Assembly: GCA_030411725.1 (NCBI GenBank)
Contig: MU839835.1
Location: 682,001 to 746,000, forward strand
From: Echria macrotheca
Lineage: Eukaryota; Ascomycota; Sordariomycetes; Sordariales; Schizotheciaceae
DNA: 64,000 bases
Reading direction: 5' to 3'
Shown piece by piece: positions 43,870 to 54,101 of this stretch. The notes under the pieces are model-generated. The model worked only from the letters and a program-made list of their open reading frames with translations. It ran no database searches and had not been told where the DNA came from. Made by a program: the position numbers and the translations under genes. Numbering within the stretch: the stretch's first letter is position 1; every line of letters starts with the position of its first letter.

Positions 43870-46704
43870 ATGTCTGGCCATCCTGTTCCAAACGATATGC
43901 TTCCTGAATCATCGGACTCCTTTGGTATGGACAGCATGACACGACAGACACAAATGAACGCATTCGCGTCGTATGCCAGCCTAGGTGGCGCCCTCAACCA
44001 GTATCCCTCTGGATTTAGTTTTCGAGCACTTCCCATGAATGGACAGGGCCAGCAGGTTTTAAGCCAGGACCCAGGCCGGGCCCCTCTGGAGCATTTCCTT
44101 ATTCACGATGACCAGCCGTGGTCTTCGCTCAGAGTCAACGGCGTGGCCCGTTCTGTCGGCTCAAAAGCCAGGCAATCTAATGGCTACCCTATTGGTATCG
44201 ACATGTCTGCTTTCACTGGTTTTCGGAGTCCAGCCGTCCTCTCGGAGGCGGATGATTCGGGCTATTACGGGAGTTCCGCAAGTATCGCCAGGCAGAGTGT
44301 CGTGGATGCTTCGGTTTATAGCGGCGACCCGGATTGTGGCACGGAAACACAGAGCTTTATCGGCCCCATGTCTGACCTACACCTCCAAACTCACCCTAGC
44401 CAAAGTCCAGGTACGGCCGGGAAATCTCGTCACGGCGCCGGCTCCGAAGCCGGCTTGATCTGCCCCGTGTGTCACGAACGTGTCAAGACAAAGGCAGAGC
44501 TCAAGTATGATCCTAAAGCACCGTTGTACAGGTTTGAGTGCTGATGAGTTGCTCCAGTAAACACGACCTTCGCCACAGGAAACCCTTTATGTGCCAAGTT
44601 GCTGGCTGTGCCCGTAAGGAAGGCTTTGGCACTACTAACGACCGTGATCGCCATATGAAGTCTGTCCACAACCTCAAGGGGATCAAGTACCGCTGCCACG
44701 AGGGCACATGCAAGGGCGGAACCAAACTCTGGCCGAGAGCAGACAATTTTGTTGCCCACCTCAAACGAAAGCATCAGATTACCCTTGGCCCCACTCCAGA
44801 CTTGAGCCCTTATGAGCAAAAGTACGTAAATCCTGTACGCTTGATAGACTGTTGCCTGCTCACACTGTGTGTTTCAAGGCCCGCGGATGACGAGGATGTG
44901 CCGGAATTGGCTCCCTCTGAGGTACAGAAGCCCCGTATGACAAGCCACATGTCCCCCTCCACATGGATGGATATGGACCAGCCTCAGGACCACAGTGATC
45001 TCCCAAGCGGAGAGATCAATCTCGAGCCGCTACGGGATTGCTCGCAATCGGCGGTCGCGGAAAACTTGTCCATGAGAAACTCCTCGGACAGCAGCCGGCT
45101 GCGGCTGGACATGGACCCGATGCTTTCCGCCAACAGGGAGTCCCGGTCCAATGAAGACATCATCCTGTCAGCTCCGACAAATGGACCACTATATCCCCAT
45201 GAGACTTATAAGCCGGATGTAGTATCCCCAGCGGAGTTGGGGTCACCACCAGATTCGGGGAGCCTTCCGGGGAGCCAAGGTGTAGTTTCAGCGAGAGAAT
45301 ACATCAGCGTGAGCCCGGATCGGGATGCCGGTCAAGCCCAACTCGTCAGGCCTGGTACAATGGATAGGACAGAGTTTCCAGCGGATACGGACCGCGATGC
45401 TTCCGAGGACGGGTACTTCAGTGATGGTGCCTCCCAGGCAGAAGATGCCGACGAGGACAACACTGCGGGCGATGCCTTCCAGGATCACCAGGACTCGCGC
45501 GCAACCTTGGAGAGTGTGTCCAGCGCCGCCTTTAATGCAACCCGTCCCTTGGTAAGCGGCGGAAAGCCTGCTACATCCGAGCTTCCGTCGATCAAGTCAC
45601 TCATTCGTGCTGATTTGGACGAGACTGAGGCAAGTGCCTTTCTCGAGTCGCTTGAGGAGCATGGTATTCTGGACAAGATCATTAGTAGGTTCGGGTACCA
45701 GAAGGCGAAGGAAGAAGACCAAAAGACGGGTGAGGCTCAGACAGATCCTGCCGCGCCAGCCGGGAAAGTGTCCAAGGACGTGCTGTGCAACGAATGCGGC
45801 AAGTCGTTTAAACGGCACTGTGAGCTCAAGTATGATGACCCCCCGGGCTTTTTGGTGGCAGGTGCTAACGGCTCACCAGAAAACACCAAAAGCGTCACGA
45901 TAAACCGTACGCTTGCACGCACACGGATTGCGACAAGCGGTTTGGGAGCAAGAACGACTGGAAGCGCCACGAAAACAGCCAGCACATCCAGCTCGAGTTC
46001 TGGAGATGCAACGAGAAGGGCAAGGGTGGCGTAGAGTCCAAGCCATGTGGCAAGACGTCGCACAGAAGAGAGAACTTCAAACACCACCTCGAGAAGGAGC
46101 ACGGCATCACGGACCCTCAGACTCTCGAGCGTCGGTGCATCGACTACCGCAACGGGCGCAACCATGAGTCGCGTTTCTGGTGCGGCTTCTGCCAGCAGAC
46201 GATCGAGTTTACGAAGCGCGGTTCGCTGGTATGGTCAGAGCGATTCGACCACATCGATGCGCATTTCACTGGGAAAGACGGGCCGAGGAGGGATATCCGG
46301 GAGTGGAAGAGCATCGAGTCGGAGCCGCTCGAGATCTTTCAGACTATCGTCCCGGATGCGAGATCGCCGGACAGCTCTGATGGCGACTTTTTCTCGACAG
46401 AGGAAGAAGGTGACGCCGGCACCCGCAAGCGCCGCGCCGAGAATGACGACGCCGCAACGACGAAGCGCCGCCGGCTTGCCCAAAACTACAAAAGTATCCA
46501 AGGGTTGTTGCTCTGGGAATGCGTACGCTTTTTCTTGTTTGAATCGTGGTCCAATCATCTAACCTGTTGCAGTGCACTTGCGAGAGCGTTTACACGCGCG
46601 CGGTAACGACGAGGTGTATGAATGCTAGCTGCGCGCATGTGTGTTGCGAGTCGTGCCAGCTAGCGTTGCCGGACGATATGATAACGAAGCGACCCGTGGA
46701 TTGA
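43870..46704 (+). CDS. C2H2 zinc-finger protein with duplicated three-finger module and Cys-rich C-terminus
   Basis: Five exons are read: 43870-44504, 44558-44821, 44879-45829, 45880-46522 and 46573-46704 (874 residues). The first module (about residues 198-290) has C198/C201/H214/H218, then CQVAGCARKEGFGTTN with RHMKSVH, then CHEGTCKGGTKLW with HLKRKH. A long acidic, Ser-rich linker follows. The second module has C603/C606/H619/H623, then CTHTDCDKRFGSKNDWKRH, then CNEKGKGG with CGKTSHRRENFKHHLEKEH. After this come FWCGFCQQT and a terminal Cys cluster (WECCTC, CMNASCAHVCCESC), assembled only if the last 50-nt intron is spliced. The third exon can be read through the second intron in frame (57 nt), so intron retention would be tolerated. 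A nuclear DNA-binding role is likely; targets are unknown. Confidence 0.85.
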
Positions 46705-49700
46705 TGAACGATGCGCCAAACGACCTTTTTCTTTGGCTGTATGATACGTGATACCCCTTGGGATGGATGTCTAGCATGTATTGCAGCTATTTGCATACCC
46801 TTGGATATTTTTTTTGGTATTCTCCTTTCTGATCACTTCTTGGTATAAGCAAGCGGGCACGAGCGAGGTAACTGTACTTGTCATGAATTATGAAGAAACG
46901 GGTAAACTGCTCGTAGGACAGACATGGGTTGGTTGGCGAAGGGTGGTGGTGTTTTTCATTTTGGAATATTGGCGAACGGGCGGCCATGGATATTGGGTTC
47001 TAGACTCTTTCAAAAAATACCAGGAGGCTTTTCGTCACCCATCACACACACAACCTTCATGACGCAGGGATCAGACCCATGCGTCCCGAGGGGATGATCA
47101 TTTTTTGGCTGGGGAGGGACGAAGTAGTACCGATAATGACATGATGCTTTTCCGGACCGGGAGGTGTGAGTACTGAAGCTTCGGCATTCGGTCATGATCC
47201 CTTCCTCATTTTGTGTCCGTGATCTCGGTCCCGTGTGTGAGCTGTGTGTGTGTTCTGGCCCGCCGCCTCCCCCCCCCCCGCGTTTGTGAAGTTTGGGTGC
47301 GGCTGATGGATATGAGACAGCAAGACAGGGTACGATGGCAGCATTGGTATCACTGTAGCATCATCCCTTTGGTCTAGACTTTTTCGTCTGAAGATTTGAG
47401 GGTTTCTTTCGTTCCTGCACTGCACGTGTGTCGGATATATTTAGTGTTGTTTTGGGAAGGGAAGGGAAAGGAAGTGAATTGATTGTTGGGGGCGCTTTTG
47501 GAGATATGAGATGTTCAGGTGCGGCTGTGGAGGATGATGACGCGGGGGAGGAGGAGGAGGAGGGTGGCGGTGTTGGTTTGAAGTTGACCATTTCATTACA
47601 GTTTACGGTGGGTGGGAGCTACGGATTAGACCTAGGTTTTGTGCAATCGCTGTGATGCTGTGATGTAGGTGCGGAATTGTAAATGTGGAATGTAGGCCGC
47701 TGGAGCATTCAGGAGGGAGGACTCCAGAAGAGGACCGCGGGGTGGGGGGTGCTTGTGTTTGGTGGTTCATGCTATCTCATCTCATCGTGTTGATGAGAGC
47801 ATCAGCTAGGTATCCGGTGTCGGCTCTCCCCCAAGGCAGACTGTTTTTTAAAGGTTAGTAGGTAGGTTTGATGGTAGGCGCATAGCAGTCACTGAACGGG
47901 TCAACCTGAAGCAAAGGGGTACGACCAAAAGTCAAAGGTGGAAAAAAAACCGTTGCAAGCAGGAAAACCAGTCTGCTGAGACACCACAGCAGACAAGCAA
48001 CAACGCCTTGGGAAGAAGAAACACACTGACAAGCCACTCTCAGCCATTTTCTACAAGTTGAGGTGTTGGAAAGGCAGATAACCCAAGCACGAGAGAAGGA
48101 GAAAGAAAAATCCGCCACAAGGCAAAATAAGGCAAACCACCACGTCATCAAAGCCCGAATCCCCACGTCTCAGGTCATCAGAGAGGCAAGTAGGTAAATA
48201 TACCTCGAACAACAACATCCGACAAACCCGAGGACGCGTTGTCTGCTACCTACTCTATGGGAGATGAAGGAAAAACAAATAAAAAATTCTCCTACGGAAA
48301 TATGCAAAGACCGGGAAGGCAAGGCATTTTTCTACACTTTTGTGTATCAGGTTTTGCTGCTGCGGACACACGCAGAAGTTCTCACCAATGAGGTGTTATA
48401 GATCTTGCCAGTTTTAATGTGCAAGCTACTGCTGCACTGCATTCACTGCGGCCTGTCGTTGTCGAAAGACGCTCACTGCAAAAGAATAGGCAGCAGCAGG
48501 GATGGGACGGACGATGGGATGACATGGATGTCGGCCTGGACACAAGACGAAAGGAAGAAATGAATGCAGTGACTGACGATGGGAATTTCCAAAACAGACA
48601 GACCGAAAGAGACCGCAGCGACCTGGCCGGCCGGCGGACCATACCATACCCCCCCTGTCCACTGGGAATGTTTTAAACAACGCTTGTTGAACCCGATCGT
48701 TCTGTGTCCCGGCCGGCTTTCTTGGCCGGCCCAGCCACACACACACACTCTCTCTATCTCTCTACTTTCTAGAGTTGGTCGCGTGTATAGTTACGTAGCC
48801 GCCGCGGTGGAGGAAGGTCCCTTTGAGCAGGATTACACGCCCCGCGGGAACGGTAGGATTCATGTTTTGTTTCATGCTCGCTCTTTGAAGGTCTCGGAGA
48901 GCGATGACGATCGTCTTGTTCATCTAGACCTATCTCCAGACGCCGCACCGCGCTAGAATCAAGAACCCCCCAGGCCGTGGCGGTTCCAGAGCATCTGCGT
49001 CGAGGCCAGACCGTGCCCACCCTGGCTTGTCGGCGTTGGGCGAGCAGGGATGGGGGAGAGAGAGGAGGATCAACGTCGGCCGAGATACTGTGTATAACTT
49101 TGGGGAGAAGATTAATTGCAATTGCCGACCGGTTATGGATCGTCCTCATCATCCACACATGAGTGCGGCTGCTGCCTTGCCCTGCGCAAATTGAGGGGCC
49201 CATATCGCTTCGTCAATGGACAAAAGTCCCCGCGCGCCGAAAGTCGACTTGACAGGTTCGGTTGATGAGAAAGCTTGCGGACTGCAGACCGCAGACTGAC
49301 TGCCACTCTGAATGGGCCGGTTGGGCAAGCAAGCTTTGCTTTGGGATTCCGAGAGAGCGGACTCGCTGGCAGAGAGACAAGGCGTCCGACGCTAGTTAGT
49401 GTAGAGCTTGACTGCAACGGCCGCCTTGGGATCGTCAGGCGGGGCGGCCTCCCTCACCGAACGGGGAAAATGGAAAGAACCCGCCACAGAAGTCGGCAAA
49501 GCTTCCATGGTCGCGTCGTTTGCACTGCCCCATTGCATCCACCTATGATCCCCCACCCGATCAACGTCGCAACGCCAAAGAGCCTAAAGCGCTGGCATGT
49601 CGATAGTTGTCTGCCGCAGCAATGGCGGCGGCTTATCACCCTCTATCTCTCTTCTCTTTCTGGATACCGACTTCAGCTTTCGCGTTTTGGGCGGCTTCGG

Positions 49701-52094
49701 GGACCCGACCCATCGCTCGGTCTGTGCAATCTATTTTCTCCCCGCAATTGGGGGGGGGGAGGGTAACCGACCAACTCGGGATCGTTGTACCTGGTGTGTA
49801 GTGGTGTATGCGGTCCAGAACCGAGTAATCTCTCGTCAATTTCCACTCTGTTGATTGCCGCCCGGTGGCCCAAGCAAGCCATGAAATTCCCAAGTCCACG
49901 GTATTCTCCAGCCCACCCGCACCGAGACAACCTGACGGCGACGCAGGGGGGTTTGGGTCGCAGCACGATCGAGGCCCGAGGGATGGAAATAGCCGCGGAA
50001 GATTTCGCCATTTCAGCTCCACGGACGTCCATTTGCAAAATCCTCTTTGTACGATGCAACCTGGGGGCGGTCCTTGGCGTTGCCTGGCACGCGTCGAGAT
50101 ACTAGGTACGAGATGTACGAGGTCGGGTTGTCACGAATCATGACGTCTCTTCTCCGTCGTCGGGGAAGATGAGCATCTGCACCGCGAAATTGCTCGACAG
50201 GACGGTCGATAGAAATGGCATTATACAGTGCTTTGTCGTTGCTACCAAACGGTAGATGGGCACGCACGATGCCACCGTGGATGCCTCGCCATGATAGGTG
50301 ACCCAGATGGTGGGGGGAAGGGGAGAGAGGAAGATGCCGCGGTGGATCGTCCCATGCATCACATCCATCCCCCGGGAGCCAAAGGGAGTGACACATGCCG
50401 TCACATCGACGCGGGAGCTTCCACGGTGTCGACCAGCCACCAGAGCAGTGGCAGTGGGAGCAAAAACCCAATCGCTGGCTTGGAGTGGCCTGAGGATGAT
50501 GAACAGGGCAAACGCCCACCTTGGCCGGGCAATTCGACCCCACCTACGATGGTCGATTCGACCTGCAACTGCCGCCGATCAATCTTGCTGGTCCGCAAAA
50601 TAAGCGACGCCCCTGGCGCCGGCCGCCGCGAGGGCGACGTGGGCGAGCTGGGAAAATCACGAAACACGTCAAGCGAGAATCCAGAGTTTGTCGGGGTTGG
50701 CTTTTCGCTTGAGGGGTCGGCGTAGCGGGGAACGATCGTGTGTGGCGGCTTGCTCTGGGGGGCGTCAGTCAGCCTGGCAGGCCGCTGGGATTCATCATTC
50801 GCTGGAAGAGACCGCCATCACAAACGCCTTGCCGCTGTCTCGACTAGTCTGCTCAGGCGGTTCGCAGTGGTCCGTGGTGCTCGGGAGGGGAGGCGTGGCC
50901 ACGGCCCCGCGCTGACGAAACGGGGAATGTTGTGTTCAGGGTCCCCTCCTCGGGTCGCGCGAAACACCACCACGCTCTCGGTACGAAGGGACCTTCGAAG
51001 ACGTGGTGGTTATTGCTTTTCCCGTTCGGAGTCGAGGGCGTCAAGCCACACCGTAGGTCATCGCCGTCCATCAGGTTGTTTCCCGTGTGTCCCGCGCACC
51101 AGCTGATCGGGTTGGCAGTCACTCTCTATGCGACAGCTGAACCCGGCATCAATTGCAGTGCTGAGGGTCTGTGGGTCATCATGTACCGCGATTGTATCGT
51201 CTTGTGTACGGATGGATTGCCATGGCGAGCTCGCCAGGTGTTCCGTCCTCGCTCGACATACCCGGCAGAGCCTCAACTCCGGCTTGATTTGCGTCCGTCC
51301 TCGCCGTGATGGAGCGACGGGAGGATTCCCAAGCGATCAAGCGGGGTAATACAGCGGGAGCCGGGACCACTGTCTGCGCCGTGGGCGATAACTGATGATG
51401 GCTGCTCTAGTTGGAGTTTGTGCTCTGTAACGAACAGCTACAGCTGGTGGGGCGCGGCCCTGCGATGTCCTTGTGACATGTCGACACTCACGCTATTCCA
51501 GCTGCGGGACAAGGGCGAACGACGACGAGACAGGAAAGGCGGGACTGAGGCGCAGGCCCCTCGAGTCTGGCCAATGAAGCGATAGGTCAATCTAATGGCG
51601 TCCAGGGGTACAGTGAGCGCGGACCTTTGTACCCCCTCGGCTTGTGTCGGTGGGAATATACATTTGAGGCTCTGCTTCGTCCTCTCTCTCACCAGTCTCT
51701 CTCTCCTCTCCTTCGGGCCTGTGGGTGGCTCGTCCCTTTTGGTTTGGGGTGGCCGCCCAAGGCGGTCCCCCAGCACTTACACGCCCCCCTCTCTTCCTAT
51801 CCCACCCCCCCTTCCCTTCGATGCCAGGAACAGACTAAACAGAATGCAGGTCTCCAAGTACCATGGCCGTCGTGGTGGTTTTCTTTATTATCCACGTCGC
51901 GTCTCGAGTCCGTCTCCTTGTCTGCCCATCCGCAGCAAGCCACCAAGGTCCGGTCGACAAGGGGAAATCTCGACTCCGTCGGCCACCATCATCGTTCTTC
52001 TCTCGTATATATCTGCCATCCTGGAGCCTCACTCGTCGGCGCTCTTGCTACACAGGTCGCCGACACACCAGGCTACCGCTCCAAGCCTTCCACC
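46705..52094. other. 5.4-kb intergenic and leader region upstream of the second C2H2 gene
   Basis: No gene supported. It contains a C-run (47269-47279), a G-run (49750-49759), a (CA)(CT) tract at 48735-48768, and AGGTA/TACCT motifs at 47857-47871, 48188-48206 and 48243-48251. ORFs of up to 165 codons on both strands (for example around 50,228-50,725) have incoherent composition. The last 500 nt are the probable 5' leader of the gene at 52095. Confidence 0.45.
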
Positions 52095-52098
52095 ATGA
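51595..52098 (+). other. Long upstream ORF whose TGA overlaps the C2H2 start codon
   Basis: An ATG at 51595 opens a 167-codon frame (MASRGTVSADLCTPSACVGG) that ends exactly at 52096-52098, so its TGA and the main ATG share ATGA. A second in-frame ATG lies at 51844. If transcription starts upstream, translation of the main protein may depend on reinitiation or leaky scanning. The encoded peptide has no recognisable domain. Confidence 0.4.
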
Positions 52099-54101
52099 GT
52101 TATCTATCCGGCAGCCCCTACCCCTACGGGGACGAGATCTTGTCATATGACAGCTTCTACCTGGACCCAGGCCTACAAAGCCAATGGGGCCTTCCTGTCC
52201 ACGAGTTTCTCAAGGACAATCAGAGGACTGCCATCTTTAACGCAGATGTTAGCACGAGCCAGGCCGGCGACTGCTATCCACGGCCTACTGTTGGCATCCC
52301 CGTCCTGACCCAACCCGCCTCGGCTCGGTTCCCCAGTCCCATCTCATCCATTGAGCCATCATCCGCCTCCGGCAGTGCCCACAGCCCTCCTGCCGACACC
52401 GAGTCGTACTCCGACCACCCCAGAACACCACCCGAGGTCTTGTCGCCTTACTCACGTCCGGCCGCGCTCAACCAGTGGAACGCCGCTCACCCCATTCAGT
52501 TTGAGGGTATGGGCGGCCCGTCCTTCTGTGTGAACCCCGTCGAGATCAACCCCAGTCAGCACGCCGACCTCAGCGAGAGCGAGCCCGACAACTTCCTCTA
52601 CGGCCCGGCACGAACCCCGAGTTGGGATCGCTACTCCCAGTACGAGACCGAGCCAACCTCGTACCAACAGCCTACACCCGCCATCACCTTTGACGCCAGG
52701 CGCGTCGCCAGCCCAGACAGCATGAACACTACCGAGGACGAGGTCAACGTGGCGAGCGAGTATCCGCCGCCGCCCTCTGCCGAGCCAGACATGGAGTCCG
52801 ACGAGGACGCGGTCGTTATCCCGCCACTACCGAAGCGCAAGATGGACGAGGACGCCGAATGGAAGCCGGCGAAGAAGACAAAGAACAACACGCAAACTCG
52901 CTCACCTGCGCGTCCACGGCCAAAGCCGCGACTGGCACCCGGCCAACAGTCACCGAGGCGACCCAGACCGCACCCAGACCTCCAGGGACCACAGAACACC
53001 CAACAGGCCGGCCGACCTGTGCTTCCGCCATCGCGCGGCGGCACCAAGATGCAGCTCACCTGTTCCGAGTCCGGGTGCCAGAAGCAGGTCTTCGCCGACC
53101 AGTCGGCCCTCGACCTGCACATCAAGAAGAAGCACACGCGCCCCTACCTCTGCGTGTTCCACTTTGCCGGCTGCGACTCGACCTTTGCCAGCAAGAACGA
53201 GTGGAAGCGGCACGTGGCCTCGCAGCACCTGCTGCTGCACTACTGGCTCTGCCAGGAGGACGAGTGCGCCAAGACGTGCAACGGCGGCGCGCAGCCGGTC
53301 CCGACCAACTCGAACGCGGCCAAGTCGGCGGCGGCGGCAGCACCCGCGGTGTCGGCGCACCAGCACCAGCGGTCGCGGTCGATCGCGGCGTCGGCCGACG
53401 GGAAGCAGAAGAAGATCCCCAACGGCAACATCTTCAACCGCAAGGACCTGTACACGCAGCACATGCGGCGCATGCACATGCCCGAGGGCGTGCGCAAGAA
53501 GCTGCCGGTCAGCAGCACGGGCAGCAACAAGAAGACGCTCTCGACGGCCGGCGCCGCCAGCGGTGGCGGATCGGCCATCCTGCAGCAGTGGGAGGACACG
53601 CTCCGCCGCTACCAGGACAAGGCCATGCGCTCCCGCTGCGCGCTGCCCGAGTACATGCGCTGTCCCGCTGATGGGTGCTCGGCCGAGTTCCGCGGCCCGG
53701 ACGCCTGGGACCAGCGCATGGAGCACGTCGCGCGCCATCTGGACCGCGCCGCGCAGGGCAGCGAGTCGCCTGTTGCTTTTGGCGGCGAGCGCGATCGCTG
53801 TCTTACCCAGTGGGCTGGCAGCGGGGAGGTGGGTATCATTGAGCTTGTTGGTGGGCGGTGGGTGCTCCGGAATAGGGCTGCTTCTGCTTCTGCTGCTTCT
53901 ACTGCTGCTACTGCTGCTACTGCTGCCGCGCAGGGCGGGGATAATAAGGCGGTCGCGAGGCGGGTGGCTGCATCATCGAGGCAGAGGCTGGGGCAGGTGG
54001 TGAATGAGGTGCGGGATGAGATCGTTGTGGGTGAGGGGCAAGAAGAGGATGATGAGGTGGATGCTGAGGGGGATATGGATGACGAGCTTTTGGCTGGGTA
54101 A
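52095..54101 (+). CDS. C2H2 zinc-finger protein, putative transcription factor
   Basis: A single exon encodes 668 residues. The ATG at 52095 has a strong context (CCACCATGA); the frame is open for 156 codons upstream but has no ATG there. The N-terminal 310 residues are Ser/Pro-rich and disordered with an acidic stretch (DMESDEDAVVIPPLP) and a basic KRKMDEDAEWKPAKKTK segment. Fingers follow: CSESGCQKQVFADQS with DLHIKKKH, then CVFHFAGCDSTFASKNEWKRH, then WLCQEDECAKTC with LYTQHMRRMH after an Ala-rich insertion, then CPADGCSAEFRGPDAW with MEHVARH. The module resembles both modules of the gene at 43870. From about base 53,760 codons become less GC-rich at third positions, and a Ser/Ala/Thr microsatellite appears at 53876-53932. 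The end is very acidic. Confidence 0.85.
   Translation: MSYLSGSPYPYGDEILSYDSFYLDPGLQSQWGLPVHEFLKDNQRTAIFNADVSTSQAGDCYPRPTVGIPVLTQPASARFPSPISSIEPSSASGSAHSPPADTESYSDHPRTPPEVLSPYSRPAALNQWNAAHPIQFEGMGGPSFCVNPVEINPSQHADLSESEPDNFLYGPARTPSWDRYSQYETEPTSYQQPTPAITFDARRVASPDSMNTTEDEVNVASEYPPPPSAEPDMESDEDAVVIPPLPKRKMDEDAEWKPAKKTKNNTQTRSPARPRPKPRLAPGQQSPRRPRPHPDLQGPQNTQQAGRPVLPPSRGGTKMQLTCSESGCQKQVFADQSALDLHIKKKHTRPYLCVFHFAGCDSTFASKNEWKRHVASQHLLLHYWLCQEDECAKTCNGGAQPVPTNSNAAKSAAAAAPAVSAHQHQRSRSIAASADGKQKKIPNGNIFNRKDLYTQHMRRMHMPEGVRKKLPVSSTGSNKKTLSTAGAASGGGSAILQQWEDTLRRYQDKAMRSRCALPEYMRCPADGCSAEFRGPDAWDQRMEHVARHLDRAAQGSESPVAFGGERDRCLTQWAGSGEVGIIELVGGRWVLRNRAASASAASTAATAATAAAQGGDNKAVARRVAASSRQRLGQVVNEVRDEIVVGEGQEEDDEVDAEGDMDDELLAG
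53876..53932 (+). repeat. Imperfect (GCT/TCT/ACT)n trinucleotide tract inside the C2H2 gene
   Basis: It encodes an Ala/Ser/Thr run in the C-terminal low-complexity part of the protein. Length polymorphism between strains is likely. Confidence 0.8.

Noticed and set aside
52859..54003. Long ORFs in other frames over the second C2H2 gene
   Set aside because: Shadow frames of a GC-rich exon; Arg/Ala/Ser-rich and without fingers.
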